DNA of 64,000 nt from Alopecurus myosuroides (GCA_028641055.1 CM054059.1:436947785-437011784), one strand, 5' to 3'; positions 10,435-21,924 are shown, counted from the first letter of the stretch. The notes: generated by a model not told the origin, from the sequence alone. Made by a program: numbers and translations.

Positions 10435-12127
10435 TGATGCATGTAAAATGCATAGATGAATTTTGCATATTTTCACATGGTTTTCTATTACATATTGCAT
10501 CATATAAGGGTATAATTCAATGTTTTATAGTATTTTGGGGTTAAATTACAAAGTCCCCCAACTTTTATGGAATTAACCCTGCCTGTCAGAAACCCCGTTT
10601 TCTATATTTTTGACGTTTCAGGGGGCAAACTTCCGCGAAATCACCTGAAAATCTGCGGGGGTCATTTTCTTGGAAGGAAAAGACTTGCGGGCGAAGGATC
10701 TACGAGAATTGGGCAAGGAGGCCTAAAAGAGGACCCTCCACGCGGCCAGATTCCTTGGCCGCGTGAGAGGCCCCCTTTTGGCCCCTGTGGCCCCAATTCC
10801 TTCCATCTTCGACTTACCGACTCCGTCTTGACCTAAAACCGACTATAAAAAGGTTCCCCCGTACCCTTACGGAGGAGAGCGCCGCCGAAACACCGAAACA
10901 CCAAAACAGAGACCAGAATTTCCAGATTGGAGGGGGGAAACTCCGGCGGGGCGCCGCCGGTGTGATCTCCTACCCCTCCAACGTCATCTCCATCGACATC
11001 TCCATGAAGAGGGAGTAGTCCACCCCAGGGCTATGGGTTTGTGAAAGTAGCACTTGTATCTCTCTCTCTATGTGCTTCACTAATTAGATCCGTATGAGCT
11101 GCCTCACATGATCACGGGCACCGTTGTGATTCCTATGTGGTGGATCTTTTCTATGAGTTATTGAATCTGAGATTGCAATTGTTTCTCTTGAGTTATTTGA
11201 TTAGATGTATCTTATGTACCCCGTTCTTATTAGCTAGCTTTGATCAATCTAGTTCTTGAGAGCGTTTGTGGGGTGATGGGTGCATTAGTTGGAGTAACGG
11301 GGGGTGGCTAGTGCTGTGAAAGTGACAGAAGTTCAGCGATCCACTTAGGTTTTGTTAAACCTTTCTTAGTTACCTCACTAGGGATAAAAAGGATTACCTT
11401 GTTACCGGGGATTTGAAGTGACACTAATCAATCTCCATGACTAGATCTAGCAAGTTCTTACTTCAACTTCATGTCACATTGCTTAAAGCTATACTCTGGT
11501 TTTTCCTTAATTATCGAGGTGTTATGATTTATTTCGCATCTTGGTGGAGTATAAGAGGGATCAATATGACCGTAGAGATATCTATGCTAGGACGTGATGC
11601 CCATATGAAAGTACTCAATGTTAAACATGTTATTGTAATCTCACATGTAATTCTTTATGTCCACCGTCTACCACTTTATTTGAAAGAATGCAAGTGTAAA
11701 ACCATGATTATAAGAAAACACTCTAGTTACTTTGCTGCAATTTACTTTACTTGCACTTTACTTTACTTGCATCTCCAATTCGAATTTACATTATCTCCAT
11801 CACCACTTGCATCACAAAAATACAAAAACAATCCATTGCATATTTATTTTCTCATTTGCATTTAGTAGTAGATTGAATTATTGCACATTTACTTTCAGTT
11901 TTGCATTGCAATTTCGAAGTCTCACACCTTGTGCTTGACAACCACTTGGTGAGGTTGAGGGCACAAAATTCTCTACTTGTTTGCAGGATCCTGGAGGAAG
12001 CTTGGAAGACAACTGCTGAAATACTGGCTCCCCAAGAGTTCGATATAAACCCTCGAGTCACCCTCGTGGGGAAGAAGGCTTGCCACTAGCTACACACTCT
12101 GCACTTGGAGTCTCAACCTAGCCATCA
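10435..12127 (+). repeat. 5' LTR of the gag-only element
   Basis: It starts TGATGCATGTAAAATGC and ends CTAGCCATCA, 1693 bp. Compared with the 3' LTR it lacks 18 bases near 11706 and differs at about 40 positions. Confidence 0.93.
10843..10852 (+). promoter_or_regulatory. TATA box in the 5' LTR
   Basis: CTATAAAAAG lies after a GC-rich U3 that includes a palindrome (GCGGCCAGATTCCTTGGCCGC, 10742-10762). The same box is at 17275-17284 in the 3' LTR. It is the probable start region for the genomic RNA. Confidence 0.7.
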
Positions 12128-12137
12128 AGCGTTTTTC

Positions 12138-12155
12138 TGGCGCCGTTGCCGGGGA
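12138..12155 (+). other. Primer-binding site, tRNA-Asp type
   Basis: TGGCGCCGTTGCCGGGGA, fully complementary to the 3' end of plant tRNA-Asp, lies 10 bases after the 5' LTR. It would prime minus-strand DNA synthesis. Confidence 0.9.
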
Positions 12156-12486
12156 GCCATAGGTGAAGGAGTTGTCCAAGGGAGCTCACAAGAAGTCTTC
12201 ATCACCAACAAGGTGTGCAAACACCTAAGTTTAGGGAGGTTGCACCTATGTGAGTACCGTCCTTTCTATCTCCACCTTCTTTCAAGTAGATTGTTTTGTT
12301 TCTTGTTTTGTTTTTGTTTTTGTTTTGTTTTTATTCTTATTTTTGTTTTGTCTTGCATATTTTAGTTTAGTTTGCATTTTAGTTTTGCATTTAGTTATCT
12401 AGTTTATTTTAGTATTTCGAATTTGCCTAGTTACTTTACTTTTCAGTTTTGCATAAAAAATTAAAAACTACATAAAAACTGTTAAA

Positions 12487-14502
12487 ATGGGTGATAGAAC
12501 TAAATTAAGTGACTACACAAATACACCCAATGACCAATTCATTGCTTGGCCAATTACTACACCTGAAATACAAGCTGAAAGCTATGAAGTAAGTCCTAGT
12601 TTATTGAATTTAATTACTAGAGAGCAATTTGGTGGTAGTGCTATGGAGGATGCCTCTATGCATCTTCATGATTTCATGGAAATATGTGATATGCAAAAAT
12701 TTAAAAATGTGGAAAGTAGTGTTTTAAAACTGAAATTATTTCCTTTTTCACTTAGAGGAAAGGCTAAAGAATGGTTACTTTCACTACCTACAGCTAGTAT
12801 AAAGTCTTGGGATGATTTAAAAGAAGCTTTCATTAAGAAATATTATCCTCCCGTTAAAATTTTGCAAAATAGGAATAATATCCTCTCATTTTGGAAAAAT
12901 GATAATGAACATGTAGCCATGGCATGGGATAGAATTAAATTAATGCTTAGAACATGCCCATCACATGGAGTAAATGAATGGACCATACTACACTCTTTTT
13001 ATAATGGTCTAAACTACATGTCTAGAAATATACTTGATTCTGCTGCTGGAGGTGCCTTTATGAGTAAAACTGTAGGAGAGGCTAAGAGCATATTAGAAAG
13101 CATATTGCAAAATTATAGTCAATGGAATACTGAAAGAGCACCCAATCCCACTAAGAAAATAAACTCAATTGAAGAAACCAATGATTTTTCTTCTAAAATG
13201 GACACTATTCTTGCCTTTATTAATAAACAAATTATGGAGAATGTGCCTTTGCAGGAGCTAGTTGGTAGTAATTCTGAAAGTGTGGATGTTAATTTTGTTA
13301 GGAATTATGGTAGCAATGGTTTTGGTAATGCTTACAATTCATATAGTAAACCTCCTTATGTGCCAAATAAACCTTTTGTTACATATCCTAATGCTAATGA
13401 AAATAAGTGGAAGCCTTCTAGTGAAATTTCTGAATCTAATAAATTGTTTATGGAACAAGTTGCTAGTAAAAATTCTATGATACATGAGTTAAATAAGTCT
13501 ATTGCATCCATTAGTAGTTATATTAAAGGATTGCAACTTCAATCTTCGAATTTAGATAAAGCATTGTCAAAATTAGCTGATAATCAAGCAACTCTATTAA
13601 GCATGTCAGCAGGAAAGCCACAAGCACAACCTAGTGTAGGAATGAATTCTATTACTATTGCTGCTCCTATTATTAAAAATATTGATCATATTTCTGAGAA
13701 TACAAGTGAGCATGTCCCTACTAGCTTAGAAGAAACTTTGAATGAAATAGTGAAGTACCCTGAATATTTACTTCCATATATGTCTTATCTTGCTAGCAAA
13801 GATGAAATTAGTCCTCATGAATCAAGCATGATAGCTAAATTAGAGAGTAAATTAGAGGAAATTATGATGCTTACTGAAATTAAGGATCCATTGCTTGATT
13901 TAGAAAAAAGTAGCTTGCAAGAACTTATTGCTACTCTACAAAATTTTGCTAGTGATCCCACTATAAATGTTAATCAACCTGGCTTTGGATCTTATATTGC
14001 TAATCATGTCTTGCAAAAAAAAATTGCTAGGTACAAGAATGAGGCCATGATACCTCCTAAGCTTGGGGATGCATGGATCCCCAAGGTGCTAGTTTCAATT
14101 GGAAAAGAAATTCACTATGCTATGTTAGATCTAGGTTCTAGTGTATCGGTACTCTCTAAAGAATTATATGAATTGCTAGAACTAGACAATTTAGAAAAGT
14201 GATCAAGTGAATTTGTACTTGCTGATAACTCTACTAAACATGCTATAGGACAAGTAAAAGATGTTATGATTGAATTGCACATGACTTTTGTACCCGTTGA
14301 TTTCATTATTATGGATATGGGGGATAAATCCCCTAGTCCTATTATTTTGGGTAGACCTTTTCTTCGTACTACAGGTGCAATCATAGACTCCAAGGAAGGG
14401 AATGTCAAGTTCCAGTTCCCTCACAAGAAAAGCATGGAGCACTTCCCAAGGAAGAGGGGCACGCTGAAGAACAAGCTCCCTCATGAGCTTTATCCCTCTT
14501 GA
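12487..14502 (+). pseudogene. gag-protease frame of the non-autonomous element, one in-frame stop
   Basis: The first 571 codons (12487-14202, start MGDRTKLSDYTN) hold an Athila-type gag core near residues 78-120 (FPFSLRGKAKEWLLSLP, then KKYYPP) and a long Asn/Ser-rich middle. The retropepsin motif AMLDLGSSVSVLSKELY lies near residues 545-561. A TGA at 14200-14202 interrupts it. The same frame goes on for about 99 codons to 14502 and includes the protease C-terminal motif PIILGRPFLRTTGAIID. Without the TGA the protein would be about 670 residues. The stop may be a decay mutation. If it is conserved in relatives it could be a read-through site. No zinc knuckle seen. Confidence 0.85.
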
Positions 14503-16866
14503 TTATCAAGTAAGTAAAGCCTAGCTATATGGCTATAAAAAAAGCGCTTTACGGGAGGCAACCCGGTTGTTTTTGTTTGGATTTTCCTAGTGTCCTCTTG
14601 CTGTCTCAAGAGATTAGTTTTTTTTTAATTCTGTAGTTTTCAATAAAGAGTCAAGTCAAACCCATTTGGACTTATAAGTTGCTATCCTAGTGCATGAAAT
14701 TTCTGTTTCAGCACGAGTCTGCTCACCGTATGATTTTACGTTTTTTATTGGTATGTCCGATTGAGCTAATTTTTTAGTATGTTCTGCAACTTTTTGTCCT
14801 CTGTACGCGCAAAAATTGGCTTAATTTTTTTGACGAGTCTAGCTTAGGGAAAAACGTTCGTTTTGCTGCTGTTGCTTTTCTGGACAGATTCTGCCTTCTT
14901 TTGTTTTATGCACTCTTTGGGCTTGGGAATCGAATTTCCATGATTCTTTCAAGCAAGAGAGTGAACATACAACATAATGAACCTTATTGTCTATCTACTG
15001 GAGCATTTGATTTAGAATTTTGCACAGCAAGCATGTGATTTGTTTGTCCTTGCTAATCTCACCCCACAGAAAAAGAATGGGAGAAACATGTTTTGTGAAG
15101 TTTTTTCACAGGGAATAGAGGAGCTGCGCCTCAAGACATCCAAGAATGGTGAAAGCCATAAGCTTGGGGATGTGATGAACACCCCACTGGAGCTACACTC
15201 TTTTGGTTAGCACACTTCTACTTTCTGTTTTTCTAAGCAAAGCATTTATCGTAGAGACTTGAAGCGTCTAGTTTTTGTTTTTATTTTTGTTTTGATAAGA
15301 CCACCACCATCATTTTATATGAGATTGAGCTACTGGAGTTTGGGGTTGGAATGTATTGGATGCTAGTATTATGACTTGGAATAGGGATGCCATGGTTGAT
15401 TTGAAGAGCTACATATGTTTGCATGATTTATAGGCTTTTTATGTGTAGAAATTTGCAATAATGTTGTCTTGAGCTATCTTTTATTCATGTCCTTGATGTT
15501 AATTGCTGGTTTATTTAGTTTGTCATGAAATGAGTAGTTATATGGACATATGCATGCATAGTAGCTGGTCAACTATCTCCCTCTTGCTAGCCCAAAAAAT
15601 TTAAAATTCCAACAAGTAAAAACTTATTTCCAACACTCCTTAGCTAAGTATTTCCTGTGAGTCCACCATATCTTTACATTAGCTTCATTGCTATTCCGAG
15701 TATGTTCACCATGTTATTGTGTTATTTATGTTCTAAATTAAGATATTCACTTTATTAATTGTCATGGGTTGAACTTGGGATAGGACTCTCACGAACTTTT
15801 GAAAGCACACTTTACTTTTTATGCATCTAATAAACATGACCCAATAATGGGAGCCACAAGTTTTGCGTTTTACAAGTGTGTGGTTGGGAGCTAGCTATAA
15901 ACGTGTATCACCGGAAAGCTTTCAACATTGCACAAAAAATTTACATTTGGTTGATATCATGTACTTTTGTTTTTGGACTCCTGCCATGCCGAAATGAAAT
16001 AGAGGAATAGTAAGTTTTGATGAGTAAGTATCTATATGACTAGAGAAACGCGTTGGGCCGCTAACCCAAGCCATGCTTTATCATGGTGGAAATTTACTTA
16101 CAGCTTGAGTGACTCTACAACACATCCTATAATAAAATAAGAAGCTATGCATAATAGTGAATGAAAATAAAAAGGATGCTGAGTCTACTCTGTTTGTTCA
16201 TCTTGTCATTGTAACATGGGCTTGTTTCGATGTCATGGGGCAAGAGGTACCTCTTTGCGGTTCTCTATGATGTCATTAATACTTATTATAATTGTACAAA
16301 ACTTATTAGGAATCTTAAGTTGAGTAATCATGGAGTAGGTTTTCACACTCACGGGGCATGAGGCTTTCAACCACCTTGTCATTCTCATTACTTCAATACT
16401 CACAATTTTAAGATGCTAGTGATAAAGGGGAAATGAGAGTACTAGATCAATGGATACCACATTTCAATTAGTAATTTAGTTGAATAATTTAGAGGCTAAA
16501 TAAGACTTGATCATGTTTTACCTCTACTCAATTTTCTCCAAAGTGTCCACTATATTTTCTATTCTCCATTATGCTATTCTTTGACCAATATAGGATTTTA
16601 TTTTTCATTTTGTGTATGCATTTGGTCCATAGTGCTTTTATTTCATTATACACTTTGTGAACTTTCATGAAGCATCTTTGCTTGCATATTTGATATTTCT
16701 TACAACATGAATTGTATATTGCTACTCATTTCTAGTATTAATCATTTGATTATATGTAGCATGAATAATCCTCCTTGATATCCCATGATTGTTTCAATAT
16801 GCAAAACCCATCTTAGTTTTATCACCTTCATACTCGAGGACGAGCATGGGTTAAGCTTGGGGACGT
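14503..16866 (+). other. Noncoding interior of the gag-only element
   Basis: About 2.36 kb, AT-rich, with no frame longer than 62 residues and no RT or integrase motif on either strand. In an autonomous relative pol would lie here. The last part, ending AAGCTTGGGGACG just before the 3' LTR, is a polypurine-tract candidate (about 16854-16865). The rest shows no recognisable feature. Confidence 0.75.
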
Positions 16867-18577
16867 TAATGCATGTAAAATGCATAGATGAATTTTCCAT
16901 ATTTTCACATGGTTTTCTATTACATATTGCATCATATAAGGGTATAATTCAATGTTCTATAGTATTTTGGGGTTAAATTACAAAGTCTCCCAACTTTTAT
17001 GGAATTAACCCTGCCTATCAGAAACCCCTTTTTCTATATTTTTGACGTTTCAGGGGGCAAACTTCCGCGAAATCATCCGAAAATCTATGGGGGTCATTTT
17101 CTTGGAAGGAGAAGACTTGCGGGCAAAGGATCCATGAGAATTGGGCAAGGAGGCCCAAAAGAGGACCCTCCACGCGGCCAGATTCCTTGGCCGCGTGAGA
17201 GGCCCCGTTTTGGCCCCTGTGGCCCCAATTCCTTCCATCTTCGACTTACCGACTCCGTCTTGACCTAAAACCGACTATAAAAAGGGTCCCCCGTACCCTT
17301 ACGGAGGAGAGCACCGCCGAAACACCGAAACACCAAAACAGAAACCAGAAGTTCCAGATTAGAGGGGGAAAACTCCGGCGGGGTGCCGCCGGTGTGATCT
17401 CCTACCCCTCCAACGTCATCTCCATCGACATCTCCATGAAGAGGGAGTAGTCCACCCCAGGGCTATGGATTTGTGGAAGTAGCACTTGTATATCTCTCTC
17501 TATGTGCTTCACTAATTAGATCCGTATGAGCTGCCTCACATGATTACGGGCACCGTTGTAATTCCTATGTGGTGGATCTTTTCTATGAGTTATTGAATCT
17601 GAGATTGCAATTGTTTCTCTTGAGTTATTTGAGTAGATGTATCGTATGTACCCCGTTCTTATTTGCTAGCTTTGATCAAGCTAGTTCTTGAGAGCGTGTG
17701 TGGGGTGATGGGTGCATTAGTTGGAGTAACGGGGGGTGGCTAGTGCTGTGAAAGTGACAGAAGTTCAGCGATCCACTTAGGTTTTGTTAAACCTTTCTTA
17801 GTTACCTCACTAGGGATAAAAAGGAGTACCTTGTTACCGGGGATTTGAAGTGACACTAATCAATCTCCATGACTAGATCTAGCAAGTTCTTACTTCAACT
17901 TCATGTCACATTGCTTAAAGCTATACTCTGGTTTTTCCTTAATTATCGAGGTGTTATGATTTATTTCGCATCTTGGTGGAGTATAAGAGGGATCAATATG
18001 ACCGTAGAGATCTCTATGCTAGGACGTGATGCCCATATGAAAGTACTCAATGTTAAACATGTTATTGTAATCTCACATGTAATTCTTTATGTCCACCGTC
18101 TACCACTTTATTTGAGAGAATGCAAGTGTGAAACCATGAACCTCGGTCCTATTTTAATTATAAGAAAACACTCTAGTTACTTTGCTGCAATTTACTTTAC
18201 TTGCACTTTACTTTACTTGCATCTCCAATTCGAATTTACATTATCTCCATCACCACTTGCATCACAAAAATACAAAAACAATCCATTGCATATTTATTTT
18301 CTCATTTGCATTTAGTAGTAGATTTAAGTATTGCACATTTACTTTCAGTTTTGCATTGCAATTTCGAAGTCTCACACCTTGTGCTTGACAACCACTTGGT
18401 GAGGTTGAGGGCACAAAATTCTCTACTTGTTTGCAGGATCCTAGAGGAATCTTGGAAGACAACTGCTGAAATACTGGCTACCCAAGAGTTCGATATAAAC
18501 CCTCGAGTCACCCTCGTGGGGAAGAAGGCTTGCCACTAGCTACACACTCTGCACTTGGAGTCTCAACCTAGCCATCA
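16867..18577 (+). repeat. 3' LTR of the gag-only element
   Basis: 1711 bp, ending CTAGCCATCA. It starts TAATGCATG where the 5' LTR starts TGATGCATG, so the terminal TG has mutated to TA. It has 18 extra bases near 18140 relative to the 5' LTR. TATA box at 17275-17284. Confidence 0.93.
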
Positions 18578-18582
18578 GTGGG
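18578..18582. repeat. Target site duplication GTGGG, right copy
   Basis: Matches 10430-10434 exactly. Confidence 0.95.
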
Positions 18583-18696
18583 GCGTGTATATGAATGACT
18601 CGAAGCAGATTGGCTCCGTAGGAGCCGACGATTCCGAACTCCAACTGAAGCCCGGTGCAGATGACACCGGCGAAGCCGTGGATCCAGCGCCTTCCG

Positions 18697-18714
18697 TTCC
18701 CACAGACGGCGTCA
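18697..18714 (-). other. Primer-binding site of the Tat-type element
   Basis: The minus strand reads TGACGCCGTCTGTGGGAA. Plant Tat-type elements typically have a TGGCGCCGTCTGTGGGAA site at this place, so one base appears changed. It lies two bases inside the LTR end at 18717. Confidence 0.75.
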
Positions 18715-18716
18715 AC

Positions 18717-19178
18717 TGTTGAAGACTCATATCAACAAATCCCCCGGATGGCGTGATGGGGGTTTAAGAGTAGGAAACGATTAGGCGCTGGCGGACTCGA
18801 CGGCTAACATGGGGGCAGGTAAAACCCTTACTTCTGCTTGTCTGATTTGTATTATGGTGTGAGATTACAATGGTGGGCGCTCTAGTTGAGAGATTGGATC
18901 TCGAGAGGCAGCACCAATGGTGGTGGTAAAGATTAGATGATCCTCCCCGGGTGGTTCTCCCAACCTTTATATAGGAGGCTGGGTCTCGAATCCGTACCCG
19001 GATAGATTACAAACCCTAGCCCTAGTCGGTAACTCCTCTGTGCCTTGGCCCGTAAGTCTTGCGGGTGGTCCGCGGTTGGGACTTCTGGAAGATTAGGGCG
19101 GTTCCACGTGTTGGGCATTTATGTTTAGCCTAGACCAGATAGGCCCGTCTGGGAGACTCGGGAGGCATCCCCACGTCA
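18717..19178 (-). repeat. 5' LTR of the Tat-type element
   Basis: On the minus strand it starts TGACGTGGGG at 19178, where LINE sequence stops, and ends CTTCAACA at 18717, next to the primer site. Length about 462 bp. A TATA box (CCTATATAAAGG) lies at 18975-18964. The right limit is placed by the loss of LINE similarity and the TG start, so it may be off by a few bases. Confidence 0.65.
18964..18975 (-). promoter_or_regulatory. TATA box in the Tat-type LTR
   Basis: CCTATATAAAGG on the minus strand, mid-LTR, with the expected spacing of about 250 bases to the LTR end. Confidence 0.65.
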
Positions 19179-19645
19179 GTGGCCTGCCGTCTCGTCGTGG
19201 CATTGACAGAGAGGACAAATACGGCCGTTTGGCCACCCACGGCGCTCGAGACGGACCCTCCCGTCCACACTCTGTTTTGAATGATAAGCCAGGAGAAAAA
19301 TTTGCTCTTCGGGGGAGCCCAAGCCTTCCAAATGATGGGGTCCATGCGAGATTGGATAGTCCCGACAAATTGAGCTTTGTACGCGGAAACAGAAGAGTAG
19401 ATATCGTCAGATGTTAGCTTCCACGGAATGGAGCCCGCCGCATTGTCCAAGATGATGAGCTGCAAGGTATGCTCCCAAAGCTTGACGAGTTCTTGGATGC
19501 TTTGGACGGAGAGGCCCGCAGAGATGTTGATTTATGAGATACAAACATCATTATTGACCGCATTCCGGATGCTCCAATTCTTGCGTTTGGAGAGGGCAAA
19601 GATTGTGGGGGCGATGCATCTAGGGATAATCCCATCAGCCGAGTT
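19179..19645 (-). pseudogene. LINE fragment with zinc-binding RT-associated region
   Basis: Minus-strand translation gives the C-terminal zinc-binding region found after RT in plant LINEs (zf-RVT). It includes IAPTIFALSKRKNWSIRN, then YSSVSAYKAQFVG, WKAWAPPKSKFFSWLI and, after a frameshift, RRGWPNGRICPLC. One in-frame stop lies near 19536. The copy is cut at 19178 by the Tat LTR. It faces the plus-strand LINE that starts at about 19646. Confidence 0.75.
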
Positions 19646-19793
19646 GTCTTGTGGGGGCGCTATTTCAGATCGGGTCTCTCATGGCACCGGGGCCATATGG
19701 GTTTCCAGCTAGGTTTTACCAAAGGAATTGGGATGTGCTAAAAGAAGAGATTATACAATGGATTCTGGAAGTTTTTTGACATAGGGAAAATGC
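19646..19793 (+). pseudogene. LINE RT, N-terminal piece
   Basis: A frame reads ALFQIGSLMAPGPYGFPARF then YQRNWDVLKEEII, the conserved beginning of plant LINE RT. A TGA lies near 19776. The piece stops where Helitron sequence begins. Confidence 0.8.
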
Positions 19794-20094
19794 CTGATTT
19801 TTCTATCTCAATATGCAAGCTATCCACATCACCCACAATTTTAGCCAATCAATTATCCATGTCATCTTCACTAATAATTGTGATATTACACATTTCATGC
19901 CGCATAACCATGTCATCTTTTTTCAACCATATAATTGTCCATATCACTAATATTTATTTCTTAAAATATACAACAATTTCACCCAAATAAAATTTAGTAT
20001 TGATAATGGAATATTTCATACATCTTATACCATTTCGTTTACATAATATTTATTTAAAGAGATACCCGCTGCAACGCGCGGGGTATTATTCTAG
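19794..20094 (+). mobile_element. Non-autonomous Helitron 3' end, copy 1 (5' truncated)
   Basis: The copy ends with a hairpin (CCCGCTGCAACGCGCGGGG, 20065-20083) and CTAG at 20091-20094 followed by T, the Helitron 3' signature. It shares about 300 bp with copy 2. Its 5' end does not show the TC start and begins directly after LINE sequence. Confidence 0.7.
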
Positions 20095-20096
20095 TT

Positions 20097-20451
20097 TCTC
20101 ATAAGACATAATCCCACTAAGATGTATTTATGATTTTTCTATGTCAACATACAAGCTATCCACATCATCCACCATTTTAGCCAATCAATTATCCATGTCA
20201 TCTCCACTAATAATTGTGATATTACATATTTCATGCCACATAACCATGCCATATTTTTTAAACCATATAATTATCCATGTCACAAATATTTATTTCTCAA
20301 AATATACAACTTCACATAAATGAAATTTAGTATATCGATTATGTGATCAATTGAATCTTTATAATAGAATATTTCATACACGCTATACCCATTTCGTTTA
20401 TAGACTTTTTTAAAAGAGATACCCGCTGCAACGCACGGGGTATTCTTCTAG
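20097..20451 (+). mobile_element. Non-autonomous Helitron, copy 2
   Basis: Starts TCTCATAAGACATAATCC, possibly the true TC end, and finishes with the hairpin (20420-20440) and CTAG at 20448-20451 followed by T and by resumed LINE sequence. It differs from copy 1 by scattered substitutions and by 35 extra bases at the 5' end. It encodes nothing. Confidence 0.7.
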
Positions 20452-21924
20452 TTGGTGTTAATGATACATCTATAGTCCCCATTCCAAACGTGGACCATCC
20501 CGTGGAGCTCAAGGATTTTTGGCCTATAAGTCTATGCAATGTTCTGTACTAAATAATATCCAAGTGTTTGGTTAATAAATTGAGGCCTATACTGGGAGAT
20601 GTAATATCTGAGAATCAAAAGCCTACAAGTGTTTGTATTTTATGGAGCATGGTACAAGTGCACAAAACCCTCTTTGTGCTTATAAGTTGGATCTTTCGTA
20701 GGCGTATGATCGCGTTGACTGGGCATTTATGGAGGAAGTAATGCATAAGATGGGCTTCTCTTGCCGGTGGATACGATGGATCATGTCATGTGTGACCACG
20801 GTGAGGTACTCCGTAAAATTTAATGGAGCCCTATTGGAAGCGTTCTCCCCCACGAGAGGACTTCGACAAGGTGATCCTTTGTCTCTATTTTTATTCCTTT
20901 TTGTTGCTGATGCGCTGCCAGCGTTGTTATAGTCTAAAATAAGCACATGACAGATTTCACCTATTAAGATATGCTGAAGAGCCCCGGTTGTATCACATCT
21001 TCTTTTTGCGGATGATACTTTGATGTTCTTTAAAGCAAACCGCAACCAGGCAGAGAGAGTTAAATATATGATCGACACATTTGATGTGGCGACGAGACAA
21101 ATTATTAATGAGTCTAAGTGCTTGTATGTCTGGAGACACGGGAAGAGGTTAGAAGTGCGTTGAAAGCCCACAAAGCTGAATTTGAAGAGAAGTATCTTGG
21201 GTTGCCAACGCCAGAAGGACGAATGACCAAGGGAAAGTTCGGCAATCTGCAAGCTAAGCTATCAAAGAGATTAATGCAATGGGGAGATTTATCGTAGGGA
21301 GGCAAGGAAATTATGATCAAGGCGGTGGCACAAGCACTACCAACATACATGATGGGAGTCTTGAAATTATTGTTTTCTGTTTGCAATGACCTCACAAAAC
21401 TGATACGTGTCTTTTGGTGGGGTGCTAAAAGGGGAAGAGGAAAATGTATTGGATTTCATGGGACATGATGGTTCGGCCTAAACCTCATGGTGGCATGGGG
21501 TTCAGAGACATGCGGGTGTTTAATCAAGCGTCGCTAGCTCGTCAAGCTTGGAGGCTAATCAACGGACCGGAGAATTTACGTGCGCGAGTCCTACGTGCCA
21601 AGTATTATCCGCAAGGTAACCTCATTCACACGGTGTTCTCTGGTAATCCATCCCCCACCCGGAGTGCTATCTCTCATGGGCTGGACCTATTGAAAAAGGT
21701 GATCATTTGGCGTATTGGGGATGGCCGGGCGGTGCGTATATGGAGGGATAATTGGCTTCCCTGTGGAGAGGAACTAAAGGTGCTAGATGATAAAGGTCAT
21801 TCGAGATTGATTTGGGTATCTAGCCTAATTGATGACCATGATAACTGGGATGAAGCTCTTGTACGAAAAACGCTCCCCCCGATTATGTTTACGTCATTTT
21901 AAGAATCAAACTTTCACAACGGAG
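20452..21924 (+). pseudogene. LINE reverse transcriptase core
   Basis: Mixed-frame translation gives VNDTSIVPIPNVDHP, the RT palm with LDLSx[15 protein letters not shown] and the catalytic FADDTLMFF near 21000, then the thumb region and WISWDMMVRPKPHGGMGF (near 21450). The final 153-residue frame (21444-21902) continues to KTLPPIMF, where the LARD-like element interrupts it. Several frameshifts and stops. In intact LINEs this enzyme performs target-primed reverse transcription in the nucleus. Confidence 0.85.
21920..21924. repeat. Target site duplication CGGAG, left copy
   Basis: CGGAG directly before the TGTGATGCCC end. It matches CGGAG at 30968-30972. Confidence 0.92.

Larger units (their letters stand above)
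10435..18577 (+). mobile_element. Complete non-autonomous Athila-type element with gag and protease only (TR-GAG-like)
   Basis: Two LTRs (10435-12127 and 16867-18577), a tRNA-Asp primer site, one gag-protease frame and a 2.4-kb noncoding tract before the 3' LTR make an 8143-bp element with a perfect 5-bp target duplication. No RT, RNase H or integrase sequence can be found in the interior on either strand. This layout corresponds to the group called terminal-repeat retrotransposons with GAG domain. Its gag, primer site and TGAT..ATCA ends resemble the Athila element at 1-6699, so an Athila-type partner is a reasonable helper. By eye there are about 40 substitutions between the LTRs. Confidence 0.9.
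18578..18730 (-). pseudogene. 5' end of the Tat-type gag frame
   Basis: A minus-strand frame starting at ATG 18730-18728 is open to 18578 and resumes in the same phase at 10434, on the other side of the nested element. The reading frame passes through the primer site, so the true initiator may be further downstream. It gives a Ser/Pro-rich N-terminus without a known domain. Confidence 0.6.
7578..19178 (-). mobile_element. Tat-clade Gypsy retrotransposon, 5' part, interrupted by nested elements
   Basis: On the minus strand: LTR (19178-18717), primer site, gag beginning, an 8.1-kb nested element (10435-18577), then the rest of gag and protease down to 7578, where another LTR element cuts it. 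The protease motif ARVFLDGGSGISIIYA and the long Arg/Glu-rich gag are of the Tat/Retand type. RT and integrase would lie to the left of the window or have been lost. Gag reads through in the same frame across the nested insertion once one copy of the target duplication is removed, which fixes the relationship. Confidence 0.85.
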
